The notes beneath the pieces were generated by a model. That model was not told where the DNA came from. It made no database searches and saw only the letters and a program-made list of their open reading frames with translations. From NCBI RefSeq assembly GCF_011022235.1, contig NZ_JAAIYP010000039.1, forward strand, positions 186,001 through 250,000: a stretch of 64,000 bases of DNA, read 5' to 3'. Each line of letters begins with the position of its first letter. Within the stretch, counting starts at the first letter, position 1. This document shows, one piece after another, positions 35,985 to 45,995 of this stretch. A program made the translations under genes and the position numbers. Source of the stretch: Magnetospirillum aberrantis SpK. Its GTDB lineage: Bacteria; Pseudomonadota; Alphaproteobacteria; Rhodospirillales; Magnetospirillaceae.

Positions 35985-37649
35985 ATGCTGGTTTCGCTGT
36001 CGATCCGCGACGTCGTCCTGATCGAAAAGCTCGACCTTGGTTTCGGGGCGGGCTTGTCGGTATTCACCGGCGAGACCGGCGCCGGCAAGTCCATCTTGCT
36101 CGATTCCCTGTCCCTGGCCCTGGGGGCGCGCGCCGATTCCGGTCTGGTGCGCCACGGTGCGCCGCAATTGTCGGTGATCGCCGAGTTCGACCCGCCGCCG
36201 TTCCATCCCGCCCGCGTGTTGCTGGCCGCCCAGGACATGGATGTGGCCGATTGCCCGCTGGTGCTGCGCCGGGTGGTCACCGCCGACGGCCGCTCGCGCG
36301 CCTATGTCAACGACGCCCCGGTCAGCGTCGGGTTGTTGCGCAAGGTCGGCGACGAACTGGTGGAAATCCACGGCCAGTTCGAAAGCCACGGCCTGTTGGA
36401 CCCCGCCACCCATCTGTCGGTTCTGGACGCCTTCGCCGCCTCGGGCGAGGCCCGCCGCGCCACCCGCACCGCCTGGGATGCGTGGCGAGCCGCCGCCAAG
36501 ACCCGCACCGAGGCCGAGGAAACCCTGAAGCGGGCGCGGGCCGAGGAAGAGGCCCTGCGCCACGCCCATGACGAGTTGAAGGCCCTGGACCCCAAGCCCG
36601 GAGAGGATGCCGAACTGGCGGCCAGCCGTGCCCTGTTGCAGCATGGCGAGAAGCTGGTCGAGGCCATGAACACCGCCATGGCCGCCCTGCGCGCCAAGGG
36701 CGAGGTCGAGGCATCCTTGCGCAGCGCCCAGCGCAGCCTGGAGCGTGTGGCGTCCTTGGCCGAGGGCAAGCTGGAGCCGGTGATCGCCGCCCTGGACCGC
36801 GCCGCCGTGGAAGCGGCCGAGGCGGTCGGCCAGTTGGAACACGTCTCGGCCGACATCGACATGGACCCGCGCCATCTGGAAAAGGTCGAGGAGCGGCTGT
36901 TCGCCCTGCGCGCCGCCGCCCGCAAGCACATGATCGAGGTGGACCAGTTGGCCGCGCTCAAGGCCGATCTGGCCGCCAAGCTGGCGGCGCTGGATGGCGG
37001 CGGCGACGATCTGGCCAAGCTGGCCAAGGCCGAACAAGCCACCCGCACCGCCTATGTGGAGGCCGCTCGTGCCCTGTCCAAGCTACGCGCCGAGGCCGCC
37101 GGGCGGCTGGACGTGGCGGTGGCCGCCGAACTGCCGCCGCTGAAACTGGACAAGGCCCGCTTCACCACTGGCGTCGTCACGCTGGAGGAAAACGGCTGGG
37201 GGCCGGACGGTCTCAATTCCGTGGAATTCCTGGTGTCCACCAACCCCGGCGCGCCGCCGTCGGGATTGGGCAAGATCGCCTCGGGCGGCGAGCTGTCGCG
37301 CTTCATGCTGGCGCTGAAAGTGGTGCTGGCCCGCACCTCGCCCACCCCCACCATCGTCTTCGACGAAGTGGATTCCGGCATCGGCGGCGCCGTCGCCGCC
37401 GCCGTGGGCGAGCGTCTGGCCCGTCTGGGCACCGATTTGCAGGTGCTGGTGGTCACCCACTCGCCGCAGGTGGCGGCACGCGGCCGCCAGCACTACAAGG
37501 TGTCCAAGCGTGAGGTCGAGGCCGGCAAGGTGCTGACCGGCGTCGCCGAGCTTGCGCGCGACGAACGGCGCGAGGAAATCGCCCGCATGCTGGCCGGCGA
37601 AACCGTCACCGACCAGGCCCGCGCCGCCGCCGACAGCCTGATGGCCTAA
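35985..37649 (+). CDS. recN: DNA repair protein RecN
   Basis: RecN is an SMC-like ATPase used in double-strand break repair. The 554-residue protein has Walker A FTGETGAGKSILLDSL (residues about 26-41), a central coiled coil, a second Gln-rich loop near VEIHGQFESHGLLDP, the ABC signature KIASGGELSRFMLALK and Walker B IVFDEVDSGIGGAVA. Length is normal. ATG 35985 gives the family start MLVSLSIRDVVLIEKLDL. Its last 4 bases overlap the convergent CorA-like gene. Confidence 0.96.
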   Translation: MLVSLSIRDVVLIEKLDLGFGAGLSVFTGETGAGKSILLDSLSLALGARADSGLVRHGAPQLSVIAEFDPPPFHPARVLLAAQDMDVADCPLVLRRVVTADGRSRAYVNDAPVSVGLLRKVGDELVEIHGQFESHGLLDPATHLSVLDAFAASGEARRATRTAWDAWRAAAKTRTEAEETLKRARAEEEALRHAHDELKALDPKPGEDAELAASRALLQHGEKLVEAMNTAMAALRAKGEVEASLRSAQRSLERVASLAEGKLEPVIAALDRAAVEAAEAVGQLEHVSADIDMDPRHLEKVEERLFALRAAARKHMIEVDQLAALKADLAAKLAALDGGGDDLAKLAKAEQATRTAYVEAARALSKLRAEAAGRLDVAVAAELPPLKLDKARFTTGVVTLEENGWGPDGLNSVEFLVSTNPGAPPSGLGKIASGGELSRFMLALKVVLARTSPTPTIVFDEVDSGIGGAVAAAVGERLARLGTDLQVLVVTHSPQVAARGRQHYKVSKREVEAGKVLTGVAELARDERREEIARMLAGETVTDQARAAADSLMA

Positions 37650-38650
37650 ACCCAATCCTTGCGCCTGAAGTACACCACCACCGCCACCGCTACCGCCGCC
37701 ATGCCGGCCAGCACCCACCAGAACGCCCAGCCGTCATGCAGTCCGGGCAGACCGGCGACGTTCATGCCGAAGATGCTGGCGACCAGATTGAGCGGCAGCA
37801 TGATCGTGGACAGCACCGACAGGATGTAGAGGTTGCGACTGGACCGTTCGCCGTTGCGGGCCGAGAATTCTTCGTGCAGCAGCCGCGATTGCTCGACGCA
37901 TTCCTGAAGGTCGCCGATGGCGCGCTCGACCCGCGTCAAAAGCGGATCGAAGCGTTCGCCCTCGTCGTCCTTGACCCAAGGGGGCAGCGCGTTCTGGGCG
38001 CGGGCCAGCAACAGCCGCAACGGCATGGCCCGCCGCCTGAGCTTGATGGCGTCGCGGCGGATGGCGCCCAGTTCACCGGCGACGCCGTCCAGTTCGTCGT
38101 CCAGCACCAGATCCTCGAGCACGTCGAAACGGCGGCGGATCTTGCGCCCCACCGCCTCGATGTCGGCGATGCTTTCTTCCAGAAGCGCCAGGAACAGCGC
38201 CGGCGAACTGCCCGGTGCCGCCCCCACTTCAAGGCGGAAGCGCAAGCGGTCGGTGGCGGCCAGCGGCCGCCACCGCGCGGTGATCAGCCGATCCGGGGCC
38301 AACCACAGATGCAGGTCGCCCAATTCCTGGACGGCAGCATCGAACTCCCGCAACCGGTCCTCAAGGATGATCAGACAGCCGTTGCCCAACACCTGGGCGC
38401 CCACGTCCTCGTTGCGATCCAGCAAGGTGGCCGCCAGTTGCGGCGCCAGTCCCGAATGACGCAACACCCATTGCCGCCCCGGTTCGGTCGCCAGATTGAC
38501 GTGCAGCCAGACATAGTCGGCGTCACGGGCGGCCGCCTCCAGGCCCGAGGCGCGGAAAGGCGTGGCCCGGCCGTCTTTCACGGCGAAGGCGTAGACGATG
38601 CCGGCCTCTTCAAGGGTGGAGGCGGCGCCCGATGGCACGGACAGGCTCAC
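37646..38650 (-). CDS. CorA-family (ZntB-like) metal transporter
   Basis: The 334-residue protein is a member of the CorA/ZntB family of pentameric divalent-cation channels. A cytoplasmic alpha/beta domain and long stalk helix (to about residue 265) lead to two C-terminal membrane helices, with the loop signature GMNVAGLPG between them (near 292-300). The ending FRRKDWV is a basic cytoplasmic tail. GMNV-G-(L/I)-P is closer to ZntB than to CorA proper, whose loop is YGMNFE-like; a Zn2+ or Mg2+ role cannot be settled from sequence. It is convergent with recN. Confidence 0.9.
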   Translation of the reverse strand: MSLSVPSGAASTLEEAGIVYAFAVKDGRATPFRASGLEAAARDADYVWLHVNLATEPGRQWVLRHSGLAPQLAATLLDRNEDVGAQVLGNGCLIILEDRLREFDAAVQELGDLHLWLAPDRLITARWRPLAATDRLRFRLEVGAAPGSSPALFLALLEESIADIEAVGRKIRRRFDVLEDLVLDDELDGVAGELGAIRRDAIKLRRRAMPLRLLLARAQNALPPWVKDDEGERFDPLLTRVERAIGDLQECVEQSRLLHEEFSARNGERSSRNLYILSVLSTIMLPLNLVASIFGMNVAGLPGLHDGWAFWWVLAGMAAVAVAVVVYFRRKDWV

Positions 38651-38726
38651 GGCGTCCTCTTGCTGGCGGATCCCTGGTTATATCCGCCGAAGCACGCCCA
38701 GGCTCAAGTTGCAGGAATGTGACAGA

Positions 38727-39212
38727 TCACGACGGCCCGACCCAGGTCAGCCGCTCGGCCTCGCGCAGGACGCCCGCCCCCTCCAGCTTGGCCAGGTCGC
38801 CAAGGAAGCGCCGCAACTCGGCCGGGTCGCCGGACAGGCGGTTCACCGGGCCGGGGTGCACGCCCAGACCATGGGCGGCGATCAGCTTGGCCTCGACCTC
38901 GGGGGTGGGTTCCAGCAACACAACCTGATCCTTGCTCAGGCGGGCCAACAACACCACGTTGCGCTCGGCCTGGTAATCGGCCAGCCACAGCGCGCCCAGC
39001 GGGGCCAGCCGCACCTCGCCACCGGCGTCGACGCGATAGGCGGAATCGGCCTGGTTCCACGACAGCACCAATTCGCTGCCATCGGCGCGGCGCCAGCGTC
39101 CGTCCTTCATCGCCTCGGCGCGCACGCCGTTGGTCACCACCGGCGCACGAGTCTCGTAGCACCCCGACAACAGCACGGCCAAAACGGGCAAGAACACGAA
39201 CAGCGGACGCAT
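38727..39212 (-). CDS. Hypothetical lipoprotein
   Basis: The 161-residue protein starts with MRPLFVFLPVLAVLLSGC, a lipoprotein signal with lipobox LLSGC (Cys18). The mature part is rich in beta-type segments (DGRWRRADGSELVLSWNQA, EVRLAPLGALWLADYQ) and ends with a helical region (AELRRFLGDLAKLEGAG). It is not recognised as a named family. It is divergent from guaA and 76 bases from the CorA-like gene downstream on the same strand. An envelope location is well supported; the function is not known. Confidence 0.75.
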   Translation of the reverse strand: MRPLFVFLPVLAVLLSGCYETRAPVVTNGVRAEAMKDGRWRRADGSELVLSWNQADSAYRVDAGGEVRLAPLGALWLADYQAERNVVLLARLSKDQVVLLEPTPEVEAKLIAAHGLGVHPGPVNRLSGDPAELRRFLGDLAKLEGAGVLREAERLTWVGPS

Positions 39213-39364
39213 GACGACACTCCGACGGTTGATGATGTCAGTTTAGCGCGGATCGTGCATGGCCGAATTGACCGCGCGCAAGCGGGCGATGCTTGCCCCG
39301 CCGCGACGGCGTCGCTAAAGTCCGCTCCGCGCGCTTTTCCCAATTCCGCCAAAGGCCTTTGTCC

Positions 39365-40918
39365 ATGACCGACCGCGTCCTCATCCTCGATTTCGGCAGC
39401 CAGGTGACCCAGCTGATCGCGCGCCGTGTGCGCGAAAGCGGCGTCTATTGCGAAATTCACCCGTTCAACAAGGTGACCGCCGACAGCCTAGCCGCCTTCG
39501 GCCCCAAGGCGATCATCCTGTCGGGCGGCCCGTCCAGCGTGACCGAGGAAGGAAGCCCCCGTGCCCCCGAGGCGGTGTGGAGCTTCGGCGTCCCCGTTCT
39601 GGGCATCTGTTATGGTCAGCAGACCATGTGCGAGCAGTTGGGCGGCAAGGTCGAGCCGGGCGACCATCGCGAATTCGGCCGCGCCTATGTGGACATCAAG
39701 GAAGATTGTGCGCTGTTCCATGGCGTGTGGGCCAGGGGCGGCCGCGAACAGGTGTGGATGAGCCACGGCGACCGCGTCACCAAGCTGCCCGAGGGGTTCC
39801 GCGCCGTGGCGGTGTCCGAGGGCGCGCCCTATGCCGCCATCGCCAATGACGACCGCCGCTTCTATGCCGTGCAGTTCCACCCCGAGGTGGTGCACACCCC
39901 GCACGGTGCCCAGCTTTTGAAGAACTTCACCCACGACGTGGCGGGCTGCACCGGCGACTGGACCATGGCCGCCTTCAAGCAACAGGCCATCGAGAAGATC
40001 CGTGCCCAGGTGGGCAAGGGCCGGGTGATCTGCGGCCTGTCGGGCGGCGTCGATTCGTCCGTGGTCGCCGCCCTGATCCACGAAGCCATCGGCGACCAGT
40101 TGACCTGCGTCTATGTGGATCACGGCCTGATGCGCCTGGGCGAAAGCGAACAGGTGGTGAGCGTGTTCCGCGACCGCTTCAACATCAATCTGGTGCACAA
40201 GGACGCCTCCGAGCTGTTCCTGGGCCGGCTTGCCGGCATGACCGACCCGGAACAGAAGCGCAAGACCATCGGCGCCTTGTTCATCGACGTGTTCGAGGAA
40301 GAGGCCAAGAAGGTGGGCGGCGCCGACTTCCTGGCCCAGGGCACGCTGTACCCCGACGTCATCGAATCGGTCAGCGTGATCGGCGGCCCCAGCGTCACCA
40401 TCAAGAGCCACCACAATGTCGGTGGCCTGCCCGAGCGCATGAACATGAAGCTGGTGGAGCCCTTGCGCGAATTGTTCAAGGACGAGGTTCGCGCGCTGGG
40501 CCGTGAACTGGGCCTGCCCGAGGAAATGGTCGGCCGCCATCCCTTCCCCGGACCGGGTCTGGCCATCCGCATCCCCGGCCAGGACATCACCCGCGACAAG
40601 CTGGAAATCCTCAAGAAGGCCGACGCCATCTATCTCGAGGAAATCCGCAACGCCGGCCTTTATGACGCCATCTGGCAGGCCTTCACCGTGCTGTTGCCGG
40701 TGCGCACCGTCGGCGTGATGGGCGACAGCCGCTCCTATGACTACGCCTGCGCGTTGCGCGCCGTCACCTCGACCGATGGCATGACCGCCGATTTCTACCC
40801 CTTCGACATGGCCTTCCTGGGCCGCGTGGCCAACCGCATCATCAACGAGGTCAAGGGCATCAACCGCGTGACCTACGACGTGACCAGCAAGCCGCCGGGG
40901 ACGATTGAATGGGAATGA
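39365..40918 (+). CDS. guaA: GMP synthase (glutamine-hydrolysing) GuaA
   Basis: GuaA converts XMP to GMP using ATP and glutamine. The 517-residue protein has the class I amidotransferase domain with [10 protein letters not shown] (nucleophilic Cys near residue 82) and [11 protein letters not shown] (His/Glu), the PP-loop domain with [17 protein letters not shown] near residue 224, and the dimerisation domain ending in KPPGTIEWE. All catalytic elements are intact. ATG 39365 gives the family start. A terminator follows. The 152-base gap before it contains no riboswitch I can recognise. Confidence 0.97.
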   Translation: MTDRVLILDFGSQVTQLIARRVRESGVYCEIHPFNKVTADSLAAFGPKAIILSGGPSSVTEEGSPRAPEAVWSFGVPVLGICYGQQTMCEQLGGKVEPGDHREFGRAYVDIKEDCALFHGVWARGGREQVWMSHGDRVTKLPEGFRAVAVSEGAPYAAIANDDRRFYAVQFHPEVVHTPHGAQLLKNFTHDVAGCTGDWTMAAFKQQAIEKIRAQVGKGRVICGLSGGVDSSVVAALIHEAIGDQLTCVYVDHGLMRLGESEQVVSVFRDRFNINLVHKDASELFLGRLAGMTDPEQKRKTIGALFIDVFEEEAKKVGGADFLAQGTLYPDVIESVSVIGGPSVTIKSHHNVGGLPERMNMKLVEPLRELFKDEVRALGRELGLPEEMVGRHPFPGPGLAIRIPGQDITRDKLEILKKADAIYLEEIRNAGLYDAIWQAFTVLLPVRTVGVMGDSRSYDYACALRAVTSTDGMTADFYPFDMAFLGRVANRIINEVKGINRVTYDVTSKPPGTIEWE

Positions 40919-40942
40919 ATTTTCAATCACTTAGCTTGGATG

Positions 40943-40970
40943 AGAGGGCGCCGCGAGGCGCCTTCTTGCT
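40943..40970. terminator. Intrinsic terminator after guaA
   Basis: AGAGGGCGCC and GGCGCCTTCT form a 10-bp stem (one G-U pair) with a GCGA loop, 24 bases after the guaA stop. T content is limited (TTCTTG), but the stem is strong. It could also serve the methyltransferase gene arriving from the other strand. Confidence 0.75.
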
Positions 40971-41042
40971 GTGGGGAGAGGCTGGGCCTGATATCCCATC
41001 GTGTGATTCCATATGTTGGGATGGAATAAGGGTGACCGACGA

Positions 41043-41741
41043 TTAGCCATTTTCCGTCGTGCGGCCCCCCAGGATGAACTGGACAGCCAAAGGGATATCC
41101 GGCCCCCGCCGGCTCACCTTGAACGGCAGCGGCGGTGGCAGATCGCGAGGGCACCAGTCGCGGCACTGGAGCGGCACCAGCCCCGTTTCGGCAAAAGCAT
41201 CCCGGTACTCGTCGAAGCCATGGGCCGCTACCGGCATACGCACTTCCATCCCCTCGGCAACGAAATGCGCGGCCACCCCGCCAATGGCCAGCGAGGGGTG
41301 GATTTCCACGATGGCGACCCGCCCCCCGGGACGCAGCAGGCGCCGGGCCTGGGCCAAGGGCGGGCGCAAATCCCCCACGTGTTCCAGCGCCAGACAGAAC
41401 AGCACCAGATCGGCGCCTGTCGCCGCCGCTGCGGGCAGCGGCTGCTCCATATCGTGGCGGATCAAGGTGAAAGCCGGGTCTCGCCGGCGGGCCTGGGCCA
41501 ACATGCCCTTCGACAAATCGCAACCGGACAGACGTTCCGCCCCAAGATGTTTCAATAGAGCCAGATTGCGCCCGGTGCCGCAGCCGAACTCGAACACGCT
41601 GCCACCGGCCGCCAAGGGAGCCAACGAAGCGACCGCGTGGCCGGCGACGAACAGCATGGGATTGTCGTAATCGTCATAAAGTCCGGCCCAGCGATCATAG
41701 GCGGCTTCGACGGACAGGTGCAGGGTGGGATGATCTGACAT
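41043..41741 (-). CDS. SAM-dependent methyltransferase
   Basis: The 232-residue protein is a class I (seven-strand) methyltransferase. Motif I is [17 protein letters not shown] (residues about 49-65), motif II follows in [16 protein letters not shown], and post-motif segments [11 protein letters not shown] and [17 protein letters not shown] complete the AdoMet fold. The start [28 protein letters not shown] resembles the UbiE/COQ5-like and malonyl-CoA methyltransferase groups. The substrate is not identifiable. It is divergent from purT. Confidence 0.87.
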   Translation of the reverse strand: MSDHPTLHLSVEAAYDRWAGLYDDYDNPMLFVAGHAVASLAPLAAGGSVFEFGCGTGRNLALLKHLGAERLSGCDLSKGMLAQARRRDPAFTLIRHDMEQPLPAAAATGADLVLFCLALEHVGDLRPPLAQARRLLRPGGRVAIVEIHPSLAIGGVAAHFVAEGMEVRMPVAAHGFDEYRDAFAETGLVPLQCRDWCPRDLPPPLPFKVSRRGPDIPLAVQFILGGRTTENG

Positions 41742-41940
41742 GGCTTGCCCTTGTCGGGGAGACCGTCCCGATTCGGAGCAAGTAGTTTTCCGGCCAAGGA
41801 CCGTTCAGCTCCGCCAGAGCTGGACAATCATACCAAGGCACCGGAGAGGACTCAACACCACCCGTATTTTGCGTTCGACCGCCCCCGCCAACTGCCACTA
41901 TAAGGCTGGACGCGTGCAGGCACTCTGGAGGACAAGGACC

Positions 41941-43122
41941 ATGGCCGCCATCGCCAAGATATTGCTGTTGGGTTCCGGCGAACTGGGACGGGAATTCGTG
42001 ATTTCCGCCAAGCGCCTGGGCGCCCATGTGGTGGCCTGCGATTCCTATGCCCATGCTCCGGCCATGCAGGTGGCGGATCAGGCCGAGGTGTTCTCGATGC
42101 TGGACGGCGCCGCCCTGGCCGCCGCCATCGAACGTCACCAACCCGACCTGATCGTCCCCGAGGTCGAGGCCATCCGCACCGAGATCCTGAAGGACTTCGA
42201 GGACAAGGGCTTCGCCGTGGTGCCGTCGGCACGGGCCACCCTGATGACCATGAACCGCGACCGCATCCGCGAGGTGGCGGCGACCGAACTGGGGCTGCCG
42301 ACCTCTCGTTACCTTTACGCCGAAACGCTGGAGGAGATGCGCGCGGCGGTGACCGAGATCGGCGTGCCCTGCGTGGTCAAGCCGGTGATGTCGTCGTCGG
42401 GCAAGGGGCAAAGCGTGGTGCGCGACCAAAGCGCCGCCGTTTCCGCCTGGGAATACGCCGTGGCCGGCATGCGCGGCGACCGCAAGCGGGTCATTGTCGA
42501 AGGCTTCATCGACTTCGACTACGAAATCACCCTTTTGACCGTCCGCACCCGCGACGGCGTGGTGTTCTGCGATCCCATCGGCCACCGCCAGGAACGCGGC
42601 GACTATCAGGAAAGCTGGCAACCCACCGCCATGGCCCCGGCCGCCGTGGCCGAGGCCCAGCGTCAGGCCAAGGCGGTGGTGGACAATCTGGGCGGGTTCG
42701 GCCTGTTCGGCGTCGAGTTCTTCGTCAAAGGCGAACAGGTGATCTTTTCCGAATTGTCGCCGCGCCCGCACGACACCGGCATGGTCACCCTGATCTCGCA
42801 GAACCTGACCGAGTTCGACCTGCATGCCCGCGCCATCCTGGGTCTGCCCATCCCGTCCATCACCCAGCACGGTCCCGCCGCCTCGGCGGTGATCCTGGCG
42901 GACCGCGAAGCCCATGACTTCACCGTGTCCGGCCTGGCCGAGGCGTTGATCCCCACCGTTGCCGGCATCGACGTGGACGTGCGTATTTTCAGCAAGCCGA
43001 CCACCCGGCCCTATCGCCGCATGGGCGTCGCCCTGGCGCTGGCCCGCGAGGGCGACACCGACACCGCCCGCCGGGCGGCCCGCGAGGCGGCGGCCAAGAT
43101 CAGGCTGAGTTATCGGGAGTAG
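41941..43122 (+). CDS. purT: Formate-dependent GAR transformylase PurT
   Basis: PurT makes formylglycinamide ribonucleotide from GAR, formate and ATP in purine synthesis, independent of folate. The 393-residue ATP-grasp protein has the N-terminal [20 protein letters not shown] (residues about 7-26), [31 protein letters not shown], and [18 protein letters not shown] with the metal ligands. Length matches family members. ATG 41941 follows GGAGGACAAGGACC. An ArsC-like gene follows 6 bases after. Confidence 0.95.
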   Translation: MAAIAKILLLGSGELGREFVISAKRLGAHVVACDSYAHAPAMQVADQAEVFSMLDGAALAAAIERHQPDLIVPEVEAIRTEILKDFEDKGFAVVPSARATLMTMNRDRIREVAATELGLPTSRYLYAETLEEMRAAVTEIGVPCVVKPVMSSSGKGQSVVRDQSAAVSAWEYAVAGMRGDRKRVIVEGFIDFDYEITLLTVRTRDGVVFCDPIGHRQERGDYQESWQPTAMAPAAVAEAQRQAKAVVDNLGGFGLFGVEFFVKGEQVIFSELSPRPHDTGMVTLISQNLTEFDLHARAILGLPIPSITQHGPAASAVILADREAHDFTVSGLAEALIPTVAGIDVDVRIFSKPTTRPYRRMGVALALAREGDTDTARRAAREAAAKIRLSYRE

Positions 43123-43128
43123 CCGTTC

Positions 43129-43479
43129 ATGACCGTCGTCATCCACGGCATCAAGGCCTGCGACACCATGAAGAAGGCGCTCACCTGGCTGGACGCCCAT
43201 GCCGTCGCCTACACCTTCCACGATTACAAGAAGGACGGCGCCGACCGTTCCGACCTGGAACGCTGGTGCGCCTCCTTAGGCTGGGAAAAGGTGCTGAACC
43301 GCGCCGGCACCACCTTTCGCAAGGTGCCCGAGCACGCGCGGAGCGACCTGGACGAGACCAAGGCCATCGCCTTGATGCTGGCCCAACCCAGCATGATCAA
43401 GCGCCCGATCCTGGAAGGCCCCGACATCCTGGAGGCCGGTTTCAAGCCCGAGCGTTACGCCGCCCTGTTCGGCGGCTGA
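43129..43479 (+). CDS. ArsC-family reductase (YffB-like)
   Basis: The 116-residue protein belongs to the ArsC/Spx thioredoxin-fold family. It starts TVVIHGIKACDTMKKALTWLD with a single active-type Cys (residue 10) in the KxCxT motif, and contains YTFHDYKKDG and a C-terminal MIKRPILEG with the conserved Arg-Pro. YffB-type proteins are probably glutathione-dependent thiol reductases rather than arsenate reductases. No other arsenic genes are near. It lies 6 bases after purT, very likely co-transcribed, and ends 7 bases from a convergent gene. Confidence 0.9.
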   Translation: MTVVIHGIKACDTMKKALTWLDAHAVAYTFHDYKKDGADRSDLERWCASLGWEKVLNRAGTTFRKVPEHARSDLDETKAIALMLAQPSMIKRPILEGPDILEAGFKPERYAALFGG

Positions 43480-43486
43480 GCATCCC

Positions 43487-44236
43487 CTATTCCACCGGCA
43501 CGTCGAAATAGCTGTCGGGATAGGGCTCGGGCCGATAGGTGAAGTGCCAGTATTCCTCGGGGATGCCGCCGAAACCGCGCGCCGCCATCGCTTCGGCCAG
43601 CAGCTTGCGGTTGGCCTGGGCGGTGGCCGTGACCTCGGTCGAGGCGGGGTGCGACAACGGATCGAAGCAATCGTAGCCGGTCCCCAGATCCAAACCGCCA
43701 TCGGCGAAACGCAAACCATAGGGCGCGGTGCAGGCCACCAACGGCTGCCCCGGCCGATAGCTTTGGGCCGGCAAGGCGCCGGGACCGGTCAAGGTGACAT
43801 CGACGGTCGAGCCGCGCGAATGGCCCGAGCGTTCGGCGATATAGCCCAGCCGGAACAGATCGCGCTTGTCCACACCCGGATAGAATTCCGCCTGCGTCAC
43901 AATGTCATTCACGTCGCGCGCCCAGCGGACGAAATGGTTCACCGCCCGTTGCGGGCGATAGCATTCGAACACGATAAGCCCCAGCCCCAAGGCCCGCAGA
44001 TCGTCCTGAACCCCCTTGAGCGCCAGGGCGGCGGGACGGGTCAGCCAGCATTCGCCGTTGACGTAGCCGTCAATGGGGCGGCCGACGAAATTGTGCGCCC
44101 CCACATAGCGCATGTCCTGATTAATGGTGGGATCGACCTCGCGCAGCCTGACGAAGTCAGCGGGCAAACCATCCGCGAGTGCTGGCGCGGCGACTGACGA
44201 CAGGGCAACGGCGACGATAGCGGCAAGACGGCGCAT
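43487..44236 (-). CDS. Secreted M15 D-Ala-D-Ala dipeptidase (VanX/DdpX-like)
   Basis: The 249-residue protein begins with a signal peptide (residues 1-22, RRLAAIVAVALSSVAAPALA) and belongs to the M15D zinc dipeptidases. Zinc and catalytic motifs are visible: ERSGHSRGSTVDVTLTG (His and Asp ligands) and IPEEYWHFTYR (Glu base and His ligand); FECYRPQRAVNHFVRW is also typical. In Gram-negatives such periplasmic enzymes recycle D-Ala-D-Ala or trim peptides; resistance is not implied. ATG 44236 is chosen because it starts the signal peptide; the frame extends to 44293. Confidence 0.9.
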   Translation of the reverse strand: MRRLAAIVAVALSSVAAPALADGLPADFVRLREVDPTINQDMRYVGAHNFVGRPIDGYVNGECWLTRPAALALKGVQDDLRALGLGLIVFECYRPQRAVNHFVRWARDVNDIVTQAEFYPGVDKRDLFRLGYIAERSGHSRGSTVDVTLTGPGALPAQSYRPGQPLVACTAPYGLRFADGGLDLGTGYDCFDPLSHPASTEVTATAQANRKLLAEAMAARGFGGIPEEYWHFTYRPEPYPDSYFDVPVE

Positions 44237-44317
44237 GGCGTTGTTTCCCCTTCCCCCCTGGGAAGGAAGATGCTCCCACGCTCGCCATGGCAAGGCAACC
44301 CTTCGATGAGGTCGCCT

Positions 44318-44509
44318 TCAATGTGTCGGCGACCCCAGACGGCCGCACAAGTGGGTCAGGGTGTGCCGCATGTCGGGACAGTTGGGGCCCAGGCGCGCCG
44401 CCAAATCAAGGGCGCGCTGGCGGTCGATGGCGGAACCCTGCCATTCCCGACGCAGGATGTCGGCCAATTCCAACCAATTGCGATCAGTCGAGCTAATGGT
44501 CCATTCCAT
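44318..44509 (-). CDS. Small hypothetical protein
   Basis: This 63-residue frame starts with MEWTISSTDRNWLELADIL after a strong GGGAGG site 7 bases upstream. It appears helical, with two cysteines (GPNCPDM and LTHLCGRL). It is not recognised. It precedes the dipeptidase gene on the same strand by about 80 bases. The ribosome site is the main support. Confidence 0.5.
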   Translation of the reverse strand: MEWTISSTDRNWLELADILRREWQGSAIDRQRALDLAARLGPNCPDMRHTLTHLCGRLGSPTH

Positions 44510-44631
44510 GCTTCGCCTCCCGAAGGGAGCAACACCACGCGACCATCACAGCACGGACGCCCCCGCCACGACGAACGGGCGATGGGATGACAGACCTTTT
44601 CCGCCCCCTCTCTTCCGAAAGCATGGGGCGT

Positions 44632-45018
44632 TCATTTGAAGATATAAGGTTCGACCCCATGGCGACGGGCCAGATGCTGGATCAGGAACTTGGCCAGGGT
44701 GTAAGAGACGGTGACGAAACGCAACCGGGTCCATTGCCCGGTATGCCCCACCACCTCGCCCCGGACCGTCATGGCCCGCGACAGCTCCAACTGGCGGCCT
44801 TCCCGCGGGAACAGCGTCAGGCCCAACTCGGCCCCGATCACGGCATCGATCCGCCCGACCCGCATGCCGCCCACGGAAACGTCATGGACCTCAAGCAGCT
44901 TGTCGCCGATCCGAGCCATGATACCGTGGTCTTCGAACCGTTGATACTGGCGGCGATCAGCGCCCTCGTGGGCACGCAGCACATTGGCCGCCCTGATCCG
45001 ATGAAGATGGTCTTTCAT
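44632..45018 (-). CDS. PilZ-domain protein
   Basis: The 128-residue single-domain protein has the two c-di-GMP binding motifs of the PilZ family: RRQYQRF (RxxxR, residues about 22-28) and DVSVGGMRVG (D/NxSxxG, near 46-55), followed by the beta-barrel. Such proteins change motility or surface behaviour when c-di-GMP binds; no partner is visible next to it. Terminal residues ARRHGVEPYIFK are charged. The start after AGGAACC is reasonable. Confidence 0.85.
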   Translation of the reverse strand: MKDHLHRIRAANVLRAHEGADRRQYQRFEDHGIMARIGDKLLEVHDVSVGGMRVGRIDAVIGAELGLTLFPREGRQLELSRAMTVRGEVVGHTGQWTRLRFVTVSYTLAKFLIQHLARRHGVEPYIFK

Positions 45019-45099
45019 GGTTCCTGCCTGGCTGAGAAGCCGTTCATAGCATCTCCAGGTAAACCACTTTTGCTACGCGCCGTGAATAGGTGATAAACG

Positions 45100-45300
45100 C
45101 TAGCGATAGCGTTTCGCCAGCGACGCGGCCAGGTCGGCCGCCAGCCAGGAACAGGCCAGATGCGACGAACAGGCCCGGCGGCCGTTACAGGCCAGAGCCT
45201 CGTCGACAGCCGCCGCAAGCTGCCGATGGTCCATCCCCTCGGCCAGACCAGTGATGGAAATCAATCGGTTCAAGCAATGACGGTGTTCTTGTTCGGCCAT
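45100..45300 (-). CDS. Small cysteine-containing hypothetical protein
   Basis: This 66-residue frame begins MAEQEHRHCLNRLISITG with AGGGGGGCGCGACC before ATG 45300, a good ribosome site. It has four cysteines, two in a GRRACSSHLACSW segment. It looks helical and soluble. Function is unknown. A longer frame to 45477 crosses the leader and is not favoured. Confidence 0.5.
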   Translation of the reverse strand: MAEQEHRHCLNRLISITGLAEGMDHRQLAAAVDEALACNGRRACSSHLACSWLAADLAASLAKRYR

Positions 45301-45561
45301 GGTCGCGCCCCCCTGGCGGTCGATGACAAGGTCATTGTGCATCACCCGCCGAGCATGCCCAACCACGCAACCAGACGAGCGGTGGGCGCGTTGGTAGCAA
45401 GTCGTGCCCCCAAGGGATAAGGCATTGTGCGCAACGTTCCGGGCAAGCCTTGCGTTTCTTGCACCCACGGTAACCACAAAACAAATAGGTATTTTATTGC
45501 CACCTATAGCGGCATTTCGGCATTATGCCGCCCCGGCGGGACTTGGTGAGGAATGGGCACG

Positions 45562-45954
45562 ATGTCGGTGATCGAATGGCATGACGGATTGAACGTGGGA
45601 GTGGCTTTCATGGACCACGACCATACAGAAGCGGCAAACGCCATCAACGCCATGGCCCAGGCCTCGGGGCAGGATCGTCTGGTCCAGTTGGACCATTTCA
45701 TCGACCATTGCCGCGACCATTTCGCCCGCGAAGAGGTGTTGATGGGCAAGGTCGGCTTTTTCGCCCTGGGATGTCATCAGGGCGAACACCAGCGCGTCCT
45801 GGCCGAATTGGCCCAGGTCCGCGAGCGCTTAGCCGGCGGCGACCAACAAGACGAATATTTCACCCGCGCGTTGCCGCAATGGCTGATGAACCATCGCAAC
45901 ACCATGGATTTCGTCACCGCCGAATTCGCCCGCGCCGCCGGCTACAGCGAATAG
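45562..45954 (+). CDS. Bacteriohemerythrin (third of three)
   Basis: The 130-residue protein is a more divergent hemerythrin. Diiron ligands can be followed: His21 (FMDHDHTEA), His53 and Glu57 (RDHFAREE), His72 and His76 (CHQGEHQRV), and His with Asp in WLMNHRNTMDFV. ATG 45562 is favoured because GGTGAGG lies about 10 bases upstream; ATG 45553 would overlap this site. A 19-bp hairpin follows the stop codon directly. The upstream 250 bases hold no recognisable operator. Confidence 0.9.
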   Translation: MSVIEWHDGLNVGVAFMDHDHTEAANAINAMAQASGQDRLVQLDHFIDHCRDHFAREEVLMGKVGFFALGCHQGEHQRVLAELAQVRERLAGGDQQDEYFTRALPQWLMNHRNTMDFVTAEFARAAGYSE

Positions 45955-45955
45955 C

Positions 45956-45995
45956 TATTGACCCGGCATGGAGAAGTCTCCATGCCGGGTCAATA
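45956..45995. terminator. 19-bp perfect hairpin, bidirectional terminator
   Basis: TATTGACCCGGCATGGAGA and its exact complement are separated by 2 bases, 1 base after the hemerythrin stop. It ends with AATA on both strands. It lies between convergent genes and can stop both. The 3' half starts the repeated sequence described next. Confidence 0.8.

Noticed and set aside
39213-39364. Purine riboswitch or PurR-type operator before guaA
   Set aside because: No conserved riboswitch core or operator could be found in the gap.
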